DNA of 64,000 bases from Obelidium mucronatum (Eukaryota; Chytridiomycota; Chytridiomycetes; Chytridiales; Chytriomycetaceae), in contig JAIVFH010000042.1 in assembly GCA_025765595.1 (NCBI GenBank), forward strand, positions 1-64,000, in the 5' to 3' direction. A model generated the notes under the pieces. That model was given only the letters and a program-made list of their open reading frames with translations, made no database searches and was not told where the DNA came from. Position 1 is the stretch's first letter. Every line of letters starts with the position of its first letter. Shown in pieces: positions 43,240-55,493 of this stretch. The position numbers were made by a program, and so were the translations under genes.

Positions 43240-43805
43240 AAAAACATGGGAATTTACTGGGTTTGGGAGGTGTGCATGGTGCTATCTTTTGCAAATGGTT
43301 TTTTTTGACTATCCCAGTTCTTCTGTACTACTGGCTGGAATACTTTTGGGTAAAATGGTTATCTGGCTGGCAATATTCCAGGTACGCTACAACTTGCTTT
43401 GAGATGCCTCTCTTGACCCTGAACAAACCATTCAGCCATGGAAGAGGGGAACGTGTTTGACAATATTGGATTACAACAGCCCTTTGCAAGCTCTTACAGA
43501 CCGCATTACAGAGCTTTTGTTTCCTTTGGGTTCAAGGGCAGGATGGAACGACTTCATAACTTGGTGGGGGATGGTCCAGGAAGGAACGAGATCAATCCAC
43601 TGAATCTGTCAGTTCCCTTTTTTTTGATATATTGTTGGGAATCATCAGTAGTTAAAGTTAACCTCCTGTTGCTGACAGGTTGATGCTCAGGACCCTAACG
43701 GCTGAGTGTTTGGCCATCGAACACAATGTGAAACTCGTGTATGAAAGCGGAATCTATGATTGGGACTCGTATGTGATTGGCGTTGAGATTGCCTTCAGGT
43801 GGCGT
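43240..43805 (+). other. Possible decayed gene, unidentified
   Basis: Plus-strand pieces look coding but do not join cleanly: a hydrophobic Trp-rich stretch (VLLYYWLEYFWVKW), then QQPFASSYRPHYRAFVSFGF, and after an intron-like segment MLRTLTAECLAIEHNVKLVY with DWDSYVIGVEIAFR. No family recognised; it may belong to the neighbouring retroelement or to a host gene hit by it. Confidence 0.25.
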
Positions 43806-43827
43806 TTTCCCAGGTGACGCTGCGAGA

Positions 43828-45405
43828 TTAGTAGCGTAATGTGTCGCATGTGCTAAGTGGAACATTGGAAAGAACAGATTTCACCCGCTGAGGTCAGTGC
43901 AAGCAGGTCTGCCATTTGACTATATCGCAGTGGACCTCATGGAAATCTCAACAACCTCTGCGGAGGGGTACAACTTCGTGATGGTCTGTGTTGACGTGGC
44001 CACCAAATTTGTCATCCTGAGACCACTACGGACTAAGAGTGCCAAGGAGGTTGGAGAAGCACTTGCGACTTTGGGTTTGCAAAGATAGTGCAGAGCGACA
44101 ACCGGAGCAAGTTCAGGAACCACATAGTCCAGGCACTGGTTGGCGCCAACAAGTGGAGGACAACCACGCCATACAACCCGCAAGCAAATGGACTTTTCGA
44201 ACACCACGTCCAGGACGCCAAAGTGGTACTGCTGAAGCTGATGGACAACGACTTCACTCACTGGCAGATGCAAGTCCCTTGGGTTCAGTTCAACCTGAAC
44301 ACACGAGTCTCGCGAACCCATGGATTGACGCCATTCAGTCTGCCAACAAGTGGAGAACGATAACGCCATACAACCCGCAAGTGAACGGACTCGTTGAACG
44401 CCACGTCCAGGACGCCAAAGCGGTATTGCTGAAGCTGATGGACAATGACTTTACACACTGACAGACGCAAGTCCCATGGGTCCAATTCAACTTGAACACA
44501 AGAGTATCGTGTACCCATGGATCAACACCGTTTAGCCTGATGTTTGCAAGAGTGGGGAACACTCCAACAACGTATGCAATGGTGCCCGAAGAGTCAATTA
44601 CGCTGGAGGAACTGCAAGCGAGAGACCACGCAAGACTTGGTATTCCCTGCAATCTCGGAGAAATTAGAGGATTACCAGAAGCTAATGCGCACGAAATTTG
44701 ACACATCAGATAAAGTGAAGAAAGGGAGGTTCCAAGTAGGAGCATATGTGATGGTACTGCTGGACGTGAGGGGATCGAAGCTGGAACCTCGCTATGAAGG
44801 CCCGTACCGAGTCGTGCAGGCGTCGCGAGAAGGCAAGTACCAGCTACTGGACCGTGACGGTAGTCTGCTATCAAGAGGGTACTCACCACAGCAACTCAAC
44901 CTGATTTCGTCTGATGTAGAGTTCTCGCCCACCGCAGCCATAAAAAGTGTATCAAGAACCACAAAGAAAAGAAAGACGGGTTGAAAACTTATCTGGTGGA
45001 ATGGGAGGACTCGCAGACACCCGACTTGTGGGTGAACTAAGAAGATTTCCAAGACGCCAAATTCATCCGCAGCTACCACGACCGTCAGAACGCCAACGTC
45101 AAGTCATCGAAGCGAACGCTAAAGGGAGGCACGAAACCACCACCCGGCAAGAGGGGAGGAGGGGGGACGATGTCGTATTAGGATGACTAATACGCCCCCT
45201 GGGCTGTTAGCGGAGTGTTATTCTTATCTTTATTTATTATTATCTTATTTCCCGCCTGCGGCTTGTGCCGCCGGCTGATCTTATGTCGCGGCCATGTGTG
45301 GGGCGCATAAGCTTTATTTCAATAAATGGACATTCCAGAGGATCTCTAGAGTGCCCCGCCAGCGCCTCATCGGACCGCCGCCTCAAGCCCTCATCGAGAT
45401 CGACA
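43828..45405 (+). mobile_element. 5'-truncated Ty3/gypsy remnant with 3' LTR
   Basis: Begins in an integrase zinc finger (CVACAKWNIGKNRFHPLRS), continues DYIAVDLMEIS, VCVDVATKFVILRPLRTKSA, VQSDNRSKFRN, TPYNPQANGLFEHHVQ and a chromodomain (YLVEWEDSQTPDLW), then a purine-rich tract (45150-45170) and an LTR. The frame is broken near 44087. A tandem duplication with period 197 bp (44145 and 44342) shifts the frame again, and there are stops at about 44460 and 45036. Protease and reverse transcriptase are absent. Confidence 0.85.
45171..45405 (+). repeat. 3' LTR of the Ty3 remnant
   Basis: About 235 bp bounded by TGTCG...CGACA and preceded by the purine tract GAGGGGAGGAGGGGGGACGA. It contains a palindrome-like TATTAGGATGACTAATA at its start and a poly(A) signal AATAAA near 45320. 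No second LTR in the window. Confidence 0.65.
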
Positions 45406-45620
45406 CAGGCCACCATTGATAACGTCCTCTGGATCTCTTGGGACCAATTAGACTACTCGCCGGACCCGGCACATCTATGGAAGAACTACAAAAAATGCTG
45501 AATTATGTGATCCAGCAACAACAGAAGAATTCAGGGACTTTTATTTATTTTGAGAGATATCACGTGTAAATCCAATTACTGTTTGTTGTATTTCATTGTT
45601 GGCTACAAACTTGAGTTTTT

Positions 45621-48600
45621 TCAAATTTCACCTCTACACAGCAAATGAATCCTCCGTAAGTCTTCAATCCAATTAACCATTTCTTCGTTGGTGTTGGCAG
45701 ACAAAATCAATGTACGCTTGGCCAAAACAACCTTGAAGCAATATTGTTTTCCTTGGGCGTCGATTTCAAGAATATCAAGAACAGTTCGAAGAGGCACTAT
45801 TCGCTTTACAATGTATTCCTAATTAAAAGTTATTTGTGTTTTGTGTTGAGTGTGAGTTGCGTGGTGGGGGAGGACGCTGAAACAAAGACTTAAAAACTAA
45901 ACTGCATTATCCTTGTAGCACATTAGCTTTCCATTTCTCAAAACAAACCATCGCTTTTTCCACGCCTTGAAGATAAAAGAAAAAAACAATTCAACATTTC
46001 TCTCGTCAACAAAATAAAAAGAAGAAAAGATAAACAATCACCTTATTGTACTTTGTCCCTTGCTTCAACAAGTACCCTTCCCTGATGACACTATTATCAG
46101 TGACACCCACAATTTCTTGACCCACATGTCTGTCTACACCGCTACCAATCCCAGCTCCAGAAGACCCCCCGCCGCCTACACTCCTGCTTCCAATCGTACT
46201 GGGCCCACCAAACAAACCGCTTCCTTCCTCATCTTCATCACTACTCGATAAACCATCGTGAGTTCCTGCATCTTTTTCTTTTCCAGACGACGTGTGTAAG
46301 CCCAAGTCGCTTTCTGCTTGCTTTGCGAGGATTTCAAAACGGCCTTGAATACTGTTTAATCTTTTGGTTTCATAGATTACGTCAGAGATGGGTCTGGCGG
46401 AATCAGGAAAACTCTGGCCGCGTGGTTTGCGGAGGGCTGATTTAGGTAAGGGTGTGGTTGTGGCTGTTGCTGTTGCTGTCGTTGTTGTTGTTGGCGTGGT
46501 GGTTGTGGTTGTTGTTGCTGAGTTGGGGGTTGTTGCTGCAGATGTTGGTGTCGGCGGCGGTACAGTGTTGTTGGTTTGCAATGATGAATGGGGGCCGAGT
46601 TTTGAATCCAAAGTGGGTTTCATACTGTTTGGTTGTTTGGTTGGTGAGGATGGTGTCTCGTTTACTGGAATAAAATCCAGACTATCTGTAGTTGGACTTT
46701 GGGCAATGGTGGAAAGGATAATTGGTATGGCGGCAGCGGTGGTGGCGGCGGCGGTGGCGGCGGGTTCAATTTCTGAAATTAGCGCCGGTTGAGGGGCGGC
46801 AATGGCATCCGACGCCCCAACACGTTCAGTCGACGATGTATGGATTTCATTTCCGTTGACGGTTGGAGCTACGGGGAGCATTGATGGCGTGGACACGCAT
46901 GTCAGAATGGACGAATTTGTAACGACCGATTCTTGACCTGATAATTGTGAGGATGTTTCATCCGTTGGATCAATCACGAGTGGTACACCAAGAAGCGATT
47001 TGCTAGGAAGGGCGATATAGTTGCTTGATCGGACTTTGATTGGCGACGAAGACGACGATAACGGCGAAAACTCTGTAACCACTTCCGAATTTGGTGTTGC
47101 AGTTGTTGTTTGCCCAGAGTTTGAACGGCGCGGGAAAGTCCCAACATTTGATGGTGGTGCAGCAGTTACAATCACACTATCAGCAAACTGGACTTTTGAT
47201 TCAGATTTGCCCACAGTGATTGCAGAAGTGGAAGCGCCTACTCCTGGAGAAGACACTCCACTATTTTGGCGAGAATTGTCGTTTGACCCCATACGCGGCC
47301 TGATGGGCGGTGGTGGGCCGCCAGAGTACTTTTGGAACTCTTTTAATGCCTCGCGCATGATAAATGTCCAACTCTCCATTTCTGTGGGGCTGCTTCCTTG
47401 CAAGAAGTAAGTTCTGTCTCGAGTGATAATGCCAAACACATTTCCTCGATGCGCCAGATCTACATCTGCAACAGTGGTAATGTTTTCAAGGGGTATAATG
47501 TTTAGAAGCTCGTACTCCTTGTCGTTCTTGTAGTAGGCCAACTTGTTTGTGCGAAGAACAAACCACCTAGTTTTCCACGTCTATCGCAGTTGGGTAATAA
47601 TCAATTGATAAGTAGCTCTTCAAAAAATAAGCCCATCTATTTACCTTTCGCTTTTCCCCCTTCTTTCGTAGATACCCACTCTTTAAAACCTTTTCAGTGT
47701 CCAACGATCCCCAGCCAGAGGCACTGCCATTACTTCCAACCACCACTTCACCCGCAAAAGTTACGCCACGTTGTGGTAGACTGCTGGCATTTCCGCCTTC
47801 ATCAGAATCGTCTTCATCATCACCACCGCCACCACCACTACCAACGGCCTCCTTGCTGGATTTCCAAGAAACATGATGACTTGATAATTTCGGGATCGGT
47901 AGGGGAGGCGAAATGCCAGAACCTGCATGTCGAGTTGGTGATGGCCCCTCAGTCTCAGAGTCTTCTGTGTCAGAGAAAGGATAGCTGATGCGAGGATGAA
48001 CCTAAAAGCAGGGGGAGGGCGAGGGACATGTATAATACGTATAACAGATCAATATCGTTTGAATATGCCTCACGGTTCAATTTTGATTGATCCGTCATCC
48101 CAAAAACTTGTCAAAAGTGACATACCTCGCGATCTAGCGGCATGTCTTTGATTTCCAGCACTTTTGCTGATCGATCGTATTGTGCGTCATCCATCGGTCG
48201 TTCGGATAGGTTGTCTTTATTCGACAAGTGAGTGTCTACAAACAGTACTGCGGTTAGACTGCTGGTGAGAAACCGGGCACTGAATTCAACCAGCCGAGCA
48301 AGTAAAAGCGGGAGGCGATTGAATGGGCGTCCTCAGGCAAATGAATTGGAGAAGTTACAAACCCATTTTTTTTCACTCAGATTCGAAAGTGGGGAAAAAC
48401 GTGGTTTTTATCACTCACTTCTCGAGGAGTGAGTCTCTGCAAATTTTATTTTGAGGAGGAGGAGGAGGAAGCAAAAAAAAAATCTTTTTGCATACCATCC
48501 ACACGGACAGTCTCTTTTGAGGCTTCATCACCAACGGTTTCTGCCGTTTCAGCACGACGAAATGATGGTTCGGGGGCGGCTCCTGCTATATCGACTGTGA

Positions 48601-48660
48601 TTCGAGCGTCTAAACGAACACAAGCAACTCAAATCGACACACATGTCCCAGATTCGAAGC
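45621..48660 (-). CDS. Protein with two PH domains and a long disordered linker
   Basis: First PH domain: VLKSGYLRKKGEKRK, intron, TWKTRWFVLRTNKLAYYKND, ENITTVADVD and a closing helix with ESWTFIMREALKEF. A linker of about 370 Ser/Thr/Pro-rich residues follows (an AT-repeat TTTTTTTPTTTTTATATA near 46490). Second PH domain: VIREGYLLKQGTKYNK, then RWFVLRNGKLMCYKD, EYIVKRIVPLRTVLDI, and VNWIEDLRRIHLL ending at 45621. PH domains bind phosphoinositides; a membrane-linked signalling adaptor is inferred. Upstream exons RITVDIAGAAPEPSFRRAET and DTHLSNKDNLSERPMDD splice in frame, but I could not fix the start beyond about 48660. Confidence 0.83.
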
Positions 48661-49212
48661 GAAGTAAATCTCATACCCAAGCTACAAGTGGTACGCTCTT
48701 GAATTAACCTTCATGAGGTGCTCTAAGTCACAAGATGGTAACAGCTCCCGCCGATTCGGGTTCTGGACTGTGACCTGCTATTTGTGTAAGGTCAATACTG
48801 GACTCTTGCAGTGTGAAACAACAAAGACAGGTTTCTCTTACAGTAGCAGAAGTACTTTCCAGTCATTGAGGACCTTAACTCGATCCAGCACTCTCGCATT
48901 GCAAAGCAGGCAATTCAATCAAACTCTAGACAAAGAACGTGAATAAAGGAATTCGCTTGCGACGTATTCCATCAGAAATACTTTCCTTTACTCGGGTTGT
49001 ATCTGAGACGATACATTATGGACTGTTACAAGAACGCGACACAGTTGTCGTGGTAATGTTGTGCCCAAAAAACTTTACGTGACCAAACCGTCATTACCCG
49101 CAACAAATAAAAAGAACAAGATTGAATTGAAATCATGTCATAAATCTCTTCTTTTTTTTTTTAATCTGTGTAAAGAGTGAGTGATCCCTAGGGAAACTCT
49201 GCATTTATTATT
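48661..49212. other. Unresolved 5' region of the PH-domain gene and 3' flank of its neighbour
   Basis: Minus-strand exon-like pieces (RVLDRVKVLNDWKVLLLL near 48870) suggest that one or two further exons of the PH gene lie here, but no frame-consistent splice could be found. The last 200 bp are AT-rich 3' flank. Confidence 0.3.
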
Positions 49213-50694
49213 TTATTTTTGTGACAATTTATTATTAATAAAAATATTATGATAGTTTCCAACAGGTGGATCGGTTGACGAAGCTGCGTTCCACACTTTC
49301 TCAAGATAATCACTGCCAACAACTCCTGCCTTGAAGAACCCCTTTGTCCCCTGAAACTTTAGACTGTTTTCCATTTGGGCGTGCCTCTTCATGAGTTCAA
49401 ACAGGGCTCCTTTAATAGTCGAGTCTTCTTTTTTCATGTGATTTAGTTTTTGCGACAAGGTTTGGTTTGCAGTTGTCGTGTCTTGTTTTGTGTTTGTCAA
49501 TTTGTTTTGCTGTGCCTTCTCTGATGCAAATGGATTTGGTGGCTCCTTTTCGCTAGCAACACGAGCTGCAGTTGTTCGAACGAGTGAAATCCAATCATTC
49601 CATTTGTTTTGTGAATTTTCAGTAGTCTCAATGTCGGCAATAAGCTCCCTTTCTTGGTCTTCCAGTGCCAGGAACTTTTTTGTTACAGAGAGAGAACAAG
49701 AATCATGTATTCGATCCAAAACCAATTCTCGATGTATCTTTTTGGTTCGTTTGTCTTTGATGGTTCGCCATTTTCCTGTATGCCGTTGAAATCGTTCGAG
49801 CGATTCCATGACACCATCATCTTCTCCAAGAGGAAGCCTCTTTGTAAACAGTTTCGTTTGATCACCAGACTTGCAGCTGCTGCTACTGCTTGTGCTGTTT
49901 GAAAGTATACCGATTGATTCCTTCACTTGAGTCCAGGTGGCGCCTTCCAACCAAATGGGTTTTGCAACTTGAGCAACAAGCAATCTTCTATTCTTTCGAG
50001 ATTCCCAGAAATTTCCTTCTTCTTCGTCTCGAGGTGTACTACAAGGATCTACACCGTGTATCTCTCGTCGGGAACCCAGAGCATCATTGTCTGTGCAAAA
50101 GTCGTGCCACCACTGTTCTTGAATGAGGTTATATTCATTAGCATCAATAGTTTCCCATGAGATTTCGTCATCGTCGTTGGTGTCAGGTGAGATGTGTTGT
50201 TCTTTAGCGGTGGTGGTGGTTGGATTTTTTCGACTGCGTCTCGCGTTTCGAGCAGATTTGTTTGGGTTGACAAGTTTTGCTTTTGGATCTGTTTGCACCT
50301 CGATGGATGTTTGATGGGGATACATTGGGGCGCGTACGAGAGCGGTTAAATGTCGTATTCTGGTTTGAGCATGTGCCAGCAAGTGGCTGAGGGACTCTTG
50401 GCATTGTCTGTTGGGTGTTTGATGTGCAAATGTCTCATCGTGTTGGCGTTCAGGGAGGGAAAGAAGCTGAAAACTCTTTGCACGAGGGGGAAAAGAAGAA
50501 TAGATGTTATTCTTTTATCCTCACCTGATCAATGATTGTACGAAAGTCAAAAGTACCTGGTCGCGCGTTGATCTTTTCTTCAAGACCAGCGGTGGAGTGT
50601 GCTGCTGCACCTGTTTTTGTTTTTGCTCCAAAACCAGACGCGGCTGCGGCTGTGGCGCATGCGGCGGCTGCAACGGCAGCGACAAGAGAATCAT
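49213..50694 (-). CDS. Hypothetical charged coiled-coil protein
   Basis: Likely start ATG 50694 (MILLSLPLQPPHAPQPQPR), joined by an intron (GTACTT to GCAAAG, near 50466-50548) to SFQLLSLPERQHDETF and the long last exon. That exon has basic (SARNARRSRKNP), acidic (TNDDDEISWETIDANEYN) and helical parts (KKFLALEDQERELIADIE, KNKLNHMKKEDSTIKGALFE type). No family recognised. A longer intron-retaining alternative frame lacks a Met, which is why this start was preferred. Its ATG is 44 bp from that of the divergent PPR-like gene. Confidence 0.65.
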
Positions 50695-50738
50695 AAAGAT
50701 AAAAAGAGATTTCTACCAAAAAAAAAGAAAAAAACAAA
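50695..50738. promoter_or_regulatory. 44-bp divergent promoter
   Basis: Two divergent start codons 44 bp apart; the spacer is a homopurine A-rich run on +. The flanking first exons are GC-rich on both sides. The real transcription starts may therefore overlap the opposite coding region. Confidence 0.45.
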
Positions 50739-53700
50739 ATGCTCCAACTCCGCCGGCTGTTGACGCTGGCGCAGCGCCCGATCGGCGCCGGCCAACCGCG
50801 CCTGGCTCTGGCGGCAACGGCGGTGTTTGCCAGCGGCGCGTCTTGGCGCATGCAGCCGCAGCCGCAGGCCCAAAGCCGCCGCTGGTTTGCTGCGACGCCT
50901 GTGTCGCCTGTGTCGCCTGCGTCGCCTGCGTCGCCGGTGTTTCTGGTCGACCGCATCCGAGCGGTGCGCGCGCTGCTGGACGCCGCAAAGGGCGCGTCCT
51001 CGGACAACGCAAACACAAACACAGACGCGGACACGGACGCCAACACAAAGACCGAGCTCGTGCGCCGCCTCGCAGCCGACGACGCCGTGGTCGCGCGGCT
51101 TCTCGCCGCCGTCGACGCGCGCATCGCTGCGCTGGGCGACGCCCAGGGCGCCGTGCGCCAGGACCTGGACGCGCTCGCCGGCTCCCTGCGCGACCTGGAG
51201 TACCGCAAGAAGGCCCTTGCGGCCCACAGGGACTCGAACGACATGGCGCTGCAAAACGCCGTTCTGTCGCTGCACGCAAACTGCGGGGACTTTGACGCCG
51301 CCTTGGCCCACATCAAGGCCTTTATGGAGAACCACGGCCTTCAGCCCAATGCCGTCACGTTCGCCCATATGATTAAGGCTTATGGGTGCGTGTATAGAGA
51401 CCTTCTTTTTTTCTTCCTTCTGTTTTTTGGGGGGGTTTTTTTTTTAAAGTATCGTGTAGTGTTGCCAAAATGCCTGTGGAAGCCCAGAAGTGGTTTGATG
51501 TCTACCGTAACTCGAATGAACCGACCGACGACGCTCCTTACGTCAACCTGATTACAGCCTACGCTAATGCAGACGATCTTCCTGCCGCTATTAACGTCAT
51601 GTCGAGTATCTTGGCTGAAGACGGCGTTCCATTAACCGCCGTGCACCTGAGTGCTTTCATGGATGCTCTCCTCCTCAACAATAAGCATTCTCAAGTAATT
51701 GAATGGTACAATCGTTTGGTGTCAGATAAAACCGGGCAATTCCCCAAACCAAACGACACGATCCTTGATATTGCATTTGAAGCCGCCATTCATCTCAAGG
51801 ATGAAGTCTTGATTGAAAAGCTGTGGCCTTCTTCTCCTACCAGATCACCAAACACTGTGACTCTCTGTCTCTATGGACTCTCAAAACTTGATGATGCTGC
51901 CAATCAAAATGTAGCGACAGCAATGAAAGTGCTCAGTGTTTTGAAAAATAACAAGAACTTGGTCGCTCCTGCTCTTCCAGCCTTTTTCGAAGCGCTGATG
52001 CGGTTGCCTTCAGAAGTAAAGAACAACTTTCCCGGCACTGACTTGGAAATACTGCGAGTCGCTGCGTCGCTGCATGTTTTCCCACGGATAATGCATCAAA
52101 TGTTATCAAATGCCATCAAAAATTGCGGGGGTGACGTGAAAGCGGCTATCGATTTGTATGGTGAGGTGTCAAAGTTTACGGAACCCGGAATATCTCCCAA
52201 GCAATTGCTGGTGCAATTGTACCTGGATCACGGAATTCGAAAGCCTGACTCGCCTGGCGTTGAGCTGGGAACAAGGGATTTTGAGATTTTGATGCCACTT
52301 GTTGCTCGTCAACCACGCATGCTTGCAACGATTTTGGATGACATGGCGGCTCGTGATGTAAAAATGACAAGGGAAATCTGCGATGCTGTTATCGAGGTTT
52401 TGCGGTCAAATGGAAAGTTGATTGCAATGAACGACTGGATCCAAGAAATGAGGAAAATGGACATTATCAAGGGCCCAAAATTGGAGGGAGAAGTCATGAG
52501 AAGTCCAGAACTCAAGCAAAAGAATCAAAGATTGATCTTTTGCTGCAAGAATAATTTGTTGGATGAAGGGATGGGTATTTACGCCGACATTATGTCATTC
52601 AAGATGGTTCCCTCCATTTCAGCAATGTCAACCCTCATTATGCGTCTCTTTGAAGCAAAGAGAGTCGATGAAGCCGTACAAATCGCAACAGAAATGCGGG
52701 AAAGGGCCCAGACAACAAGCGATCCCGACGGGCGTGACTACGCCATCCACGACGCCCTCATGGCCGGCTGGATCACTGTCGACAAAATCCCAGAAGCCCT
52801 CGAATGCGCCGACTACATTATCAAGAAACACCGCCGTCTCCCCTTTTTCCGCCAGATATCACGTATCGTTTCTAAAACCTCGTTCCACCATCAATCGAGG
52901 GACGGAAAACCTGAACTCGCGCCTTTAGAACTTGTGGGGAAATCCATTTGCCAATGGCTTACCATGCTGCCTTCTCCCCTCGTCCCTACAGAAGTGGATC
53001 CATTGTCACCGGTTCAAGCAGTTACCATTAGTGATATAATTTGGATCTTGTGTAAAATGGGTGATGGTGGGGAACCACAAAAAGCGCTTAGTCTTTATTA
53101 TTCGCTTCGAGACTCGGGATACCCACCGCGTCCAATGTCGCATAAAGTCCTTCTTCAAACCGTGGCACAGTCACCACTTATGGACAAGTCAGTTGCAATG
53201 GAGCTGCTTGACGATGCAATGGAGCAACTATCTTCAGTGTCAACGGGGAAGTTTGGGTTCCTTGATGGAAGGTGGTTTGATGCCGTCTTGGAAATGCATT
53301 TGACGCGGTTCAATGATTTGGATAGTGCGTTGGCGGTTTGGAGGGTGATGAAGGCGGGGAAATTTGGGATGGGGCAAGGAGTGGCTATCAAGTTGGTTGA
53401 AGCGTGTCTTGAAAGGGGGGATTTGGTGCATGCAGGGGAATTGTTTTCGCAAATTGGTCAGTCGAATGCGGCTGTGGTCAGGCTTGTGGAGCAGTTTGTT
53501 GAGTTGGCTGGGGATCAGGCTGGTGGTGGTGATGGTGGTGGTGGTGGTGGTGTACGTTTGATTTCGTTGAAAGAGGATCAAATGGCGTTTGCGAATCTTG
53601 TGGTACGGCAATGTGGATCAGTTGACCATTTGCACTCTCAAAAGGTGATGGAAGTTGCTCTTGATATTTTGGTCAAGAGAGGAGGGAATGTTGTTGCTTT

Positions 53701-54117
53701 GACCAACTGGGCATTGTCCAAGTACAGTTGAGTGTTTTTAATTTATTCATCTTCTTGTGTTGTTTTTTTTTTATATTTTTATATTTTTATATTTTATTTA
53801 TTTTATTTATTTTTATTATTTTAGAATCATTCTCCAACAGCAAGCTTTCAGAAGACCTGATTGAGTACATGTTGAGAACTGATCTTTTACTAGCAGAAGC
53901 ACTGTCTGTGTTGGAATCCATGTCTCCATTCGTGGATGGCGCCCCCAACTCCCGAAGCTTGGAATATGTATCTGCAGTTATTTATAATGCAACCAAACTG
54001 AAAGATGAAGCAGTCGCTGCACGTGGGTTGGCAATTTTGGAATCGGATGGTTTTACAGTGGACCAAGTTAATGAAGTGAAGGATGGAGTGAAGCAAATCA
54101 AGGCTGCAATGGTCTAA
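50739..54117 (+). CDS. PPR-like organellar protein
   Basis: ATG at 50739. The N-terminus (MLQLRRLLTLAQRPIGAGQP) is Arg-rich and lacks acidic residues, fitting a mitochondrial presequence. One intron lies at about 51383-51466 (GTGCGTG to GTGTAG), another near 53729-53824. Helical-pair repeats of about 35 residues recur: NAVTFAHMIKAYG, YVNLITAYANADDLPAAINV, HLSAFMDALLLNNKHSQVIE, STLIMRLFEAKRVDEAVQIA and others, the PPR pattern. A poly-Gly run (GGGDGGGGGG) sits near 53520. PPR proteins bind organellar RNA; the target is unknown. About 970 residues. Confidence 0.78.
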
Positions 54118-54206
54118 AAATTGATGATTAAACGAAAATAGTATTATTTCTACACAAACTACTCTTTATTAATACTGTTGTTTTTTCTATGAAACAAAAA
54201 AAAAAG

Positions 54207-55432
54207 TCACATTGCCCCCAAACCAAATCCTTTCCGCAATTGCTCATACAGAGGTAAAGAAATAATGAAATGGGGTGCAATTCGGCAATACGATGGAACC
54301 CAGCCTCTAAATAAAGCCAAAGGACCATCTTGTTGCACAATTTTTCGAAAGCAGTCCAGAACACCCTTATACTCTACACCACCAACCCCCTTCTGTTGAC
54401 TCAATAAACGCGTTTTAATAATATCCGCCGGCGCCCCTGCAGTTGTAGCAGCCAATCCAGCCGACACAGACCCAACAACATGCAACACAAAGCCTTCCTC
54501 CAAAACCCCATACTTTTTGAGTAAATACTTTGTTTCATCATACGTCGATAATTGAGCTCCCGTGACCAACGAAGCACGTAACGCAGTAGCTTGAACGCCC
54601 TTGTAAAGACCGGCAAAAGATTCCGTTTGGACAATTTTGTAGAAGGCGTGGAAAGTGTTATTGTAGGTGGGTGGGGCTCCCTTGTGTAATCCTGATGTGT
54701 ATGTGTTTGTGGATGGATGGATGTGGCCGGCTTCGCGTTGGAGACGGATTTTTACAAGGTCCTAATAACATGTTGTGTGTGTGTGTGTGGGATTTTTCGG
54801 GGAAAGTCGGATCAAAAAACAACACCACACGGTATAATTCACGGGGGGGAGGTATTTACTGTTGGGTTGGCTAGGGCTGAGCCGATACATCCTATTGAGA
54901 CGGCGGCGATTACTTTGATGGCGAATGGTTCAGATCCTTTCGTTGTTGCTGTTGTTGTTGTTGTTGTTGACGTGTCTTGGAATAAATTATGTAAAGTCAA
55001 TTTGACTGGCTGGTATAGACCGAAACGAAGGGAAGAATATGACAGCTCTCGAAGACATGTGGCTACCATTCCAGGAAGAACAAAACCTTTTTTTTTTACG
55101 TCGTTGTTCAGTCTCTTGGAACGTACGTCGGACAGTTTCAAATTAAGTACCTCTCCACCCTTCTTCAGCCCAGATTACGCGAACAGCATGCAAGAACGAT
55201 TTGTAATACTGATCATGGCCTGGAGCTGGCGTAGGCTGGACTTGCAGTCGTATCTTGATGGCATCAAAAGGGTTTGTGACTTTGTGTATTGTGTGTTTAT
55301 TTTTGGGAAGAGAAGGGTTGAGAGACAGGCCAAGAATGAAAAAAGCGGCACACACGTACGCACGGACGGCACCAGATTCGCCAGGCCGCCGCACACGAGG
55401 CCGGCAAACAGATCGTAGGCATGGCTGTGCAT
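54207..55432 (-). CDS. Mitochondrial carrier (SLC25 family, UCP/dicarboxylate type)
   Basis: Starts MHSHAYDLFAGLVCGGLANL at 55432. The three carrier signatures are NPFDAIKIRLQ, NPTDLVKIRLQRE (spliced across 54850-54745) and APADIIKTRLL, each followed by the conserved segment (WAEEGWRG, TESFAGLYKGV, QQDGPLALFRGWVPSYCRIA). Four exons, frame kept at each join. The family exchanges metabolites across the inner mitochondrial membrane; the NPTDLVKxRxQ wording favours the UCP/dicarboxylate/oxoglutarate branch, but the substrate cannot be fixed here. Confidence 0.88.
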
Positions 55433-55493
55433 TACTTTGGAATAAAGTCTAAAAATAAAACAATTGCAAAAAACAAAAAACAAAAACAAAGCA
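55433..55493. promoter_or_regulatory. 61-bp divergent promoter (carrier and PKR1-like gene)
   Basis: A-rich on + (AACAATTGCAAAAAACAAAA), between two divergent start codons with GC-rich first exons on both sides. Confidence 0.45.

Noticed and set aside
50507..51368. Minus-strand ORFs opposite the start of the PPR-like gene
   Set aside because: Arg/Ala-rich shadows in GC-rich sequence; the plus strand has a presequence and PPR repeats and joins in frame to later exons.
52176..53391. Several minus-strand ORFs within the PPR-like gene
   Set aside because: They are antisense shadows of a single well-supported plus-strand exon.
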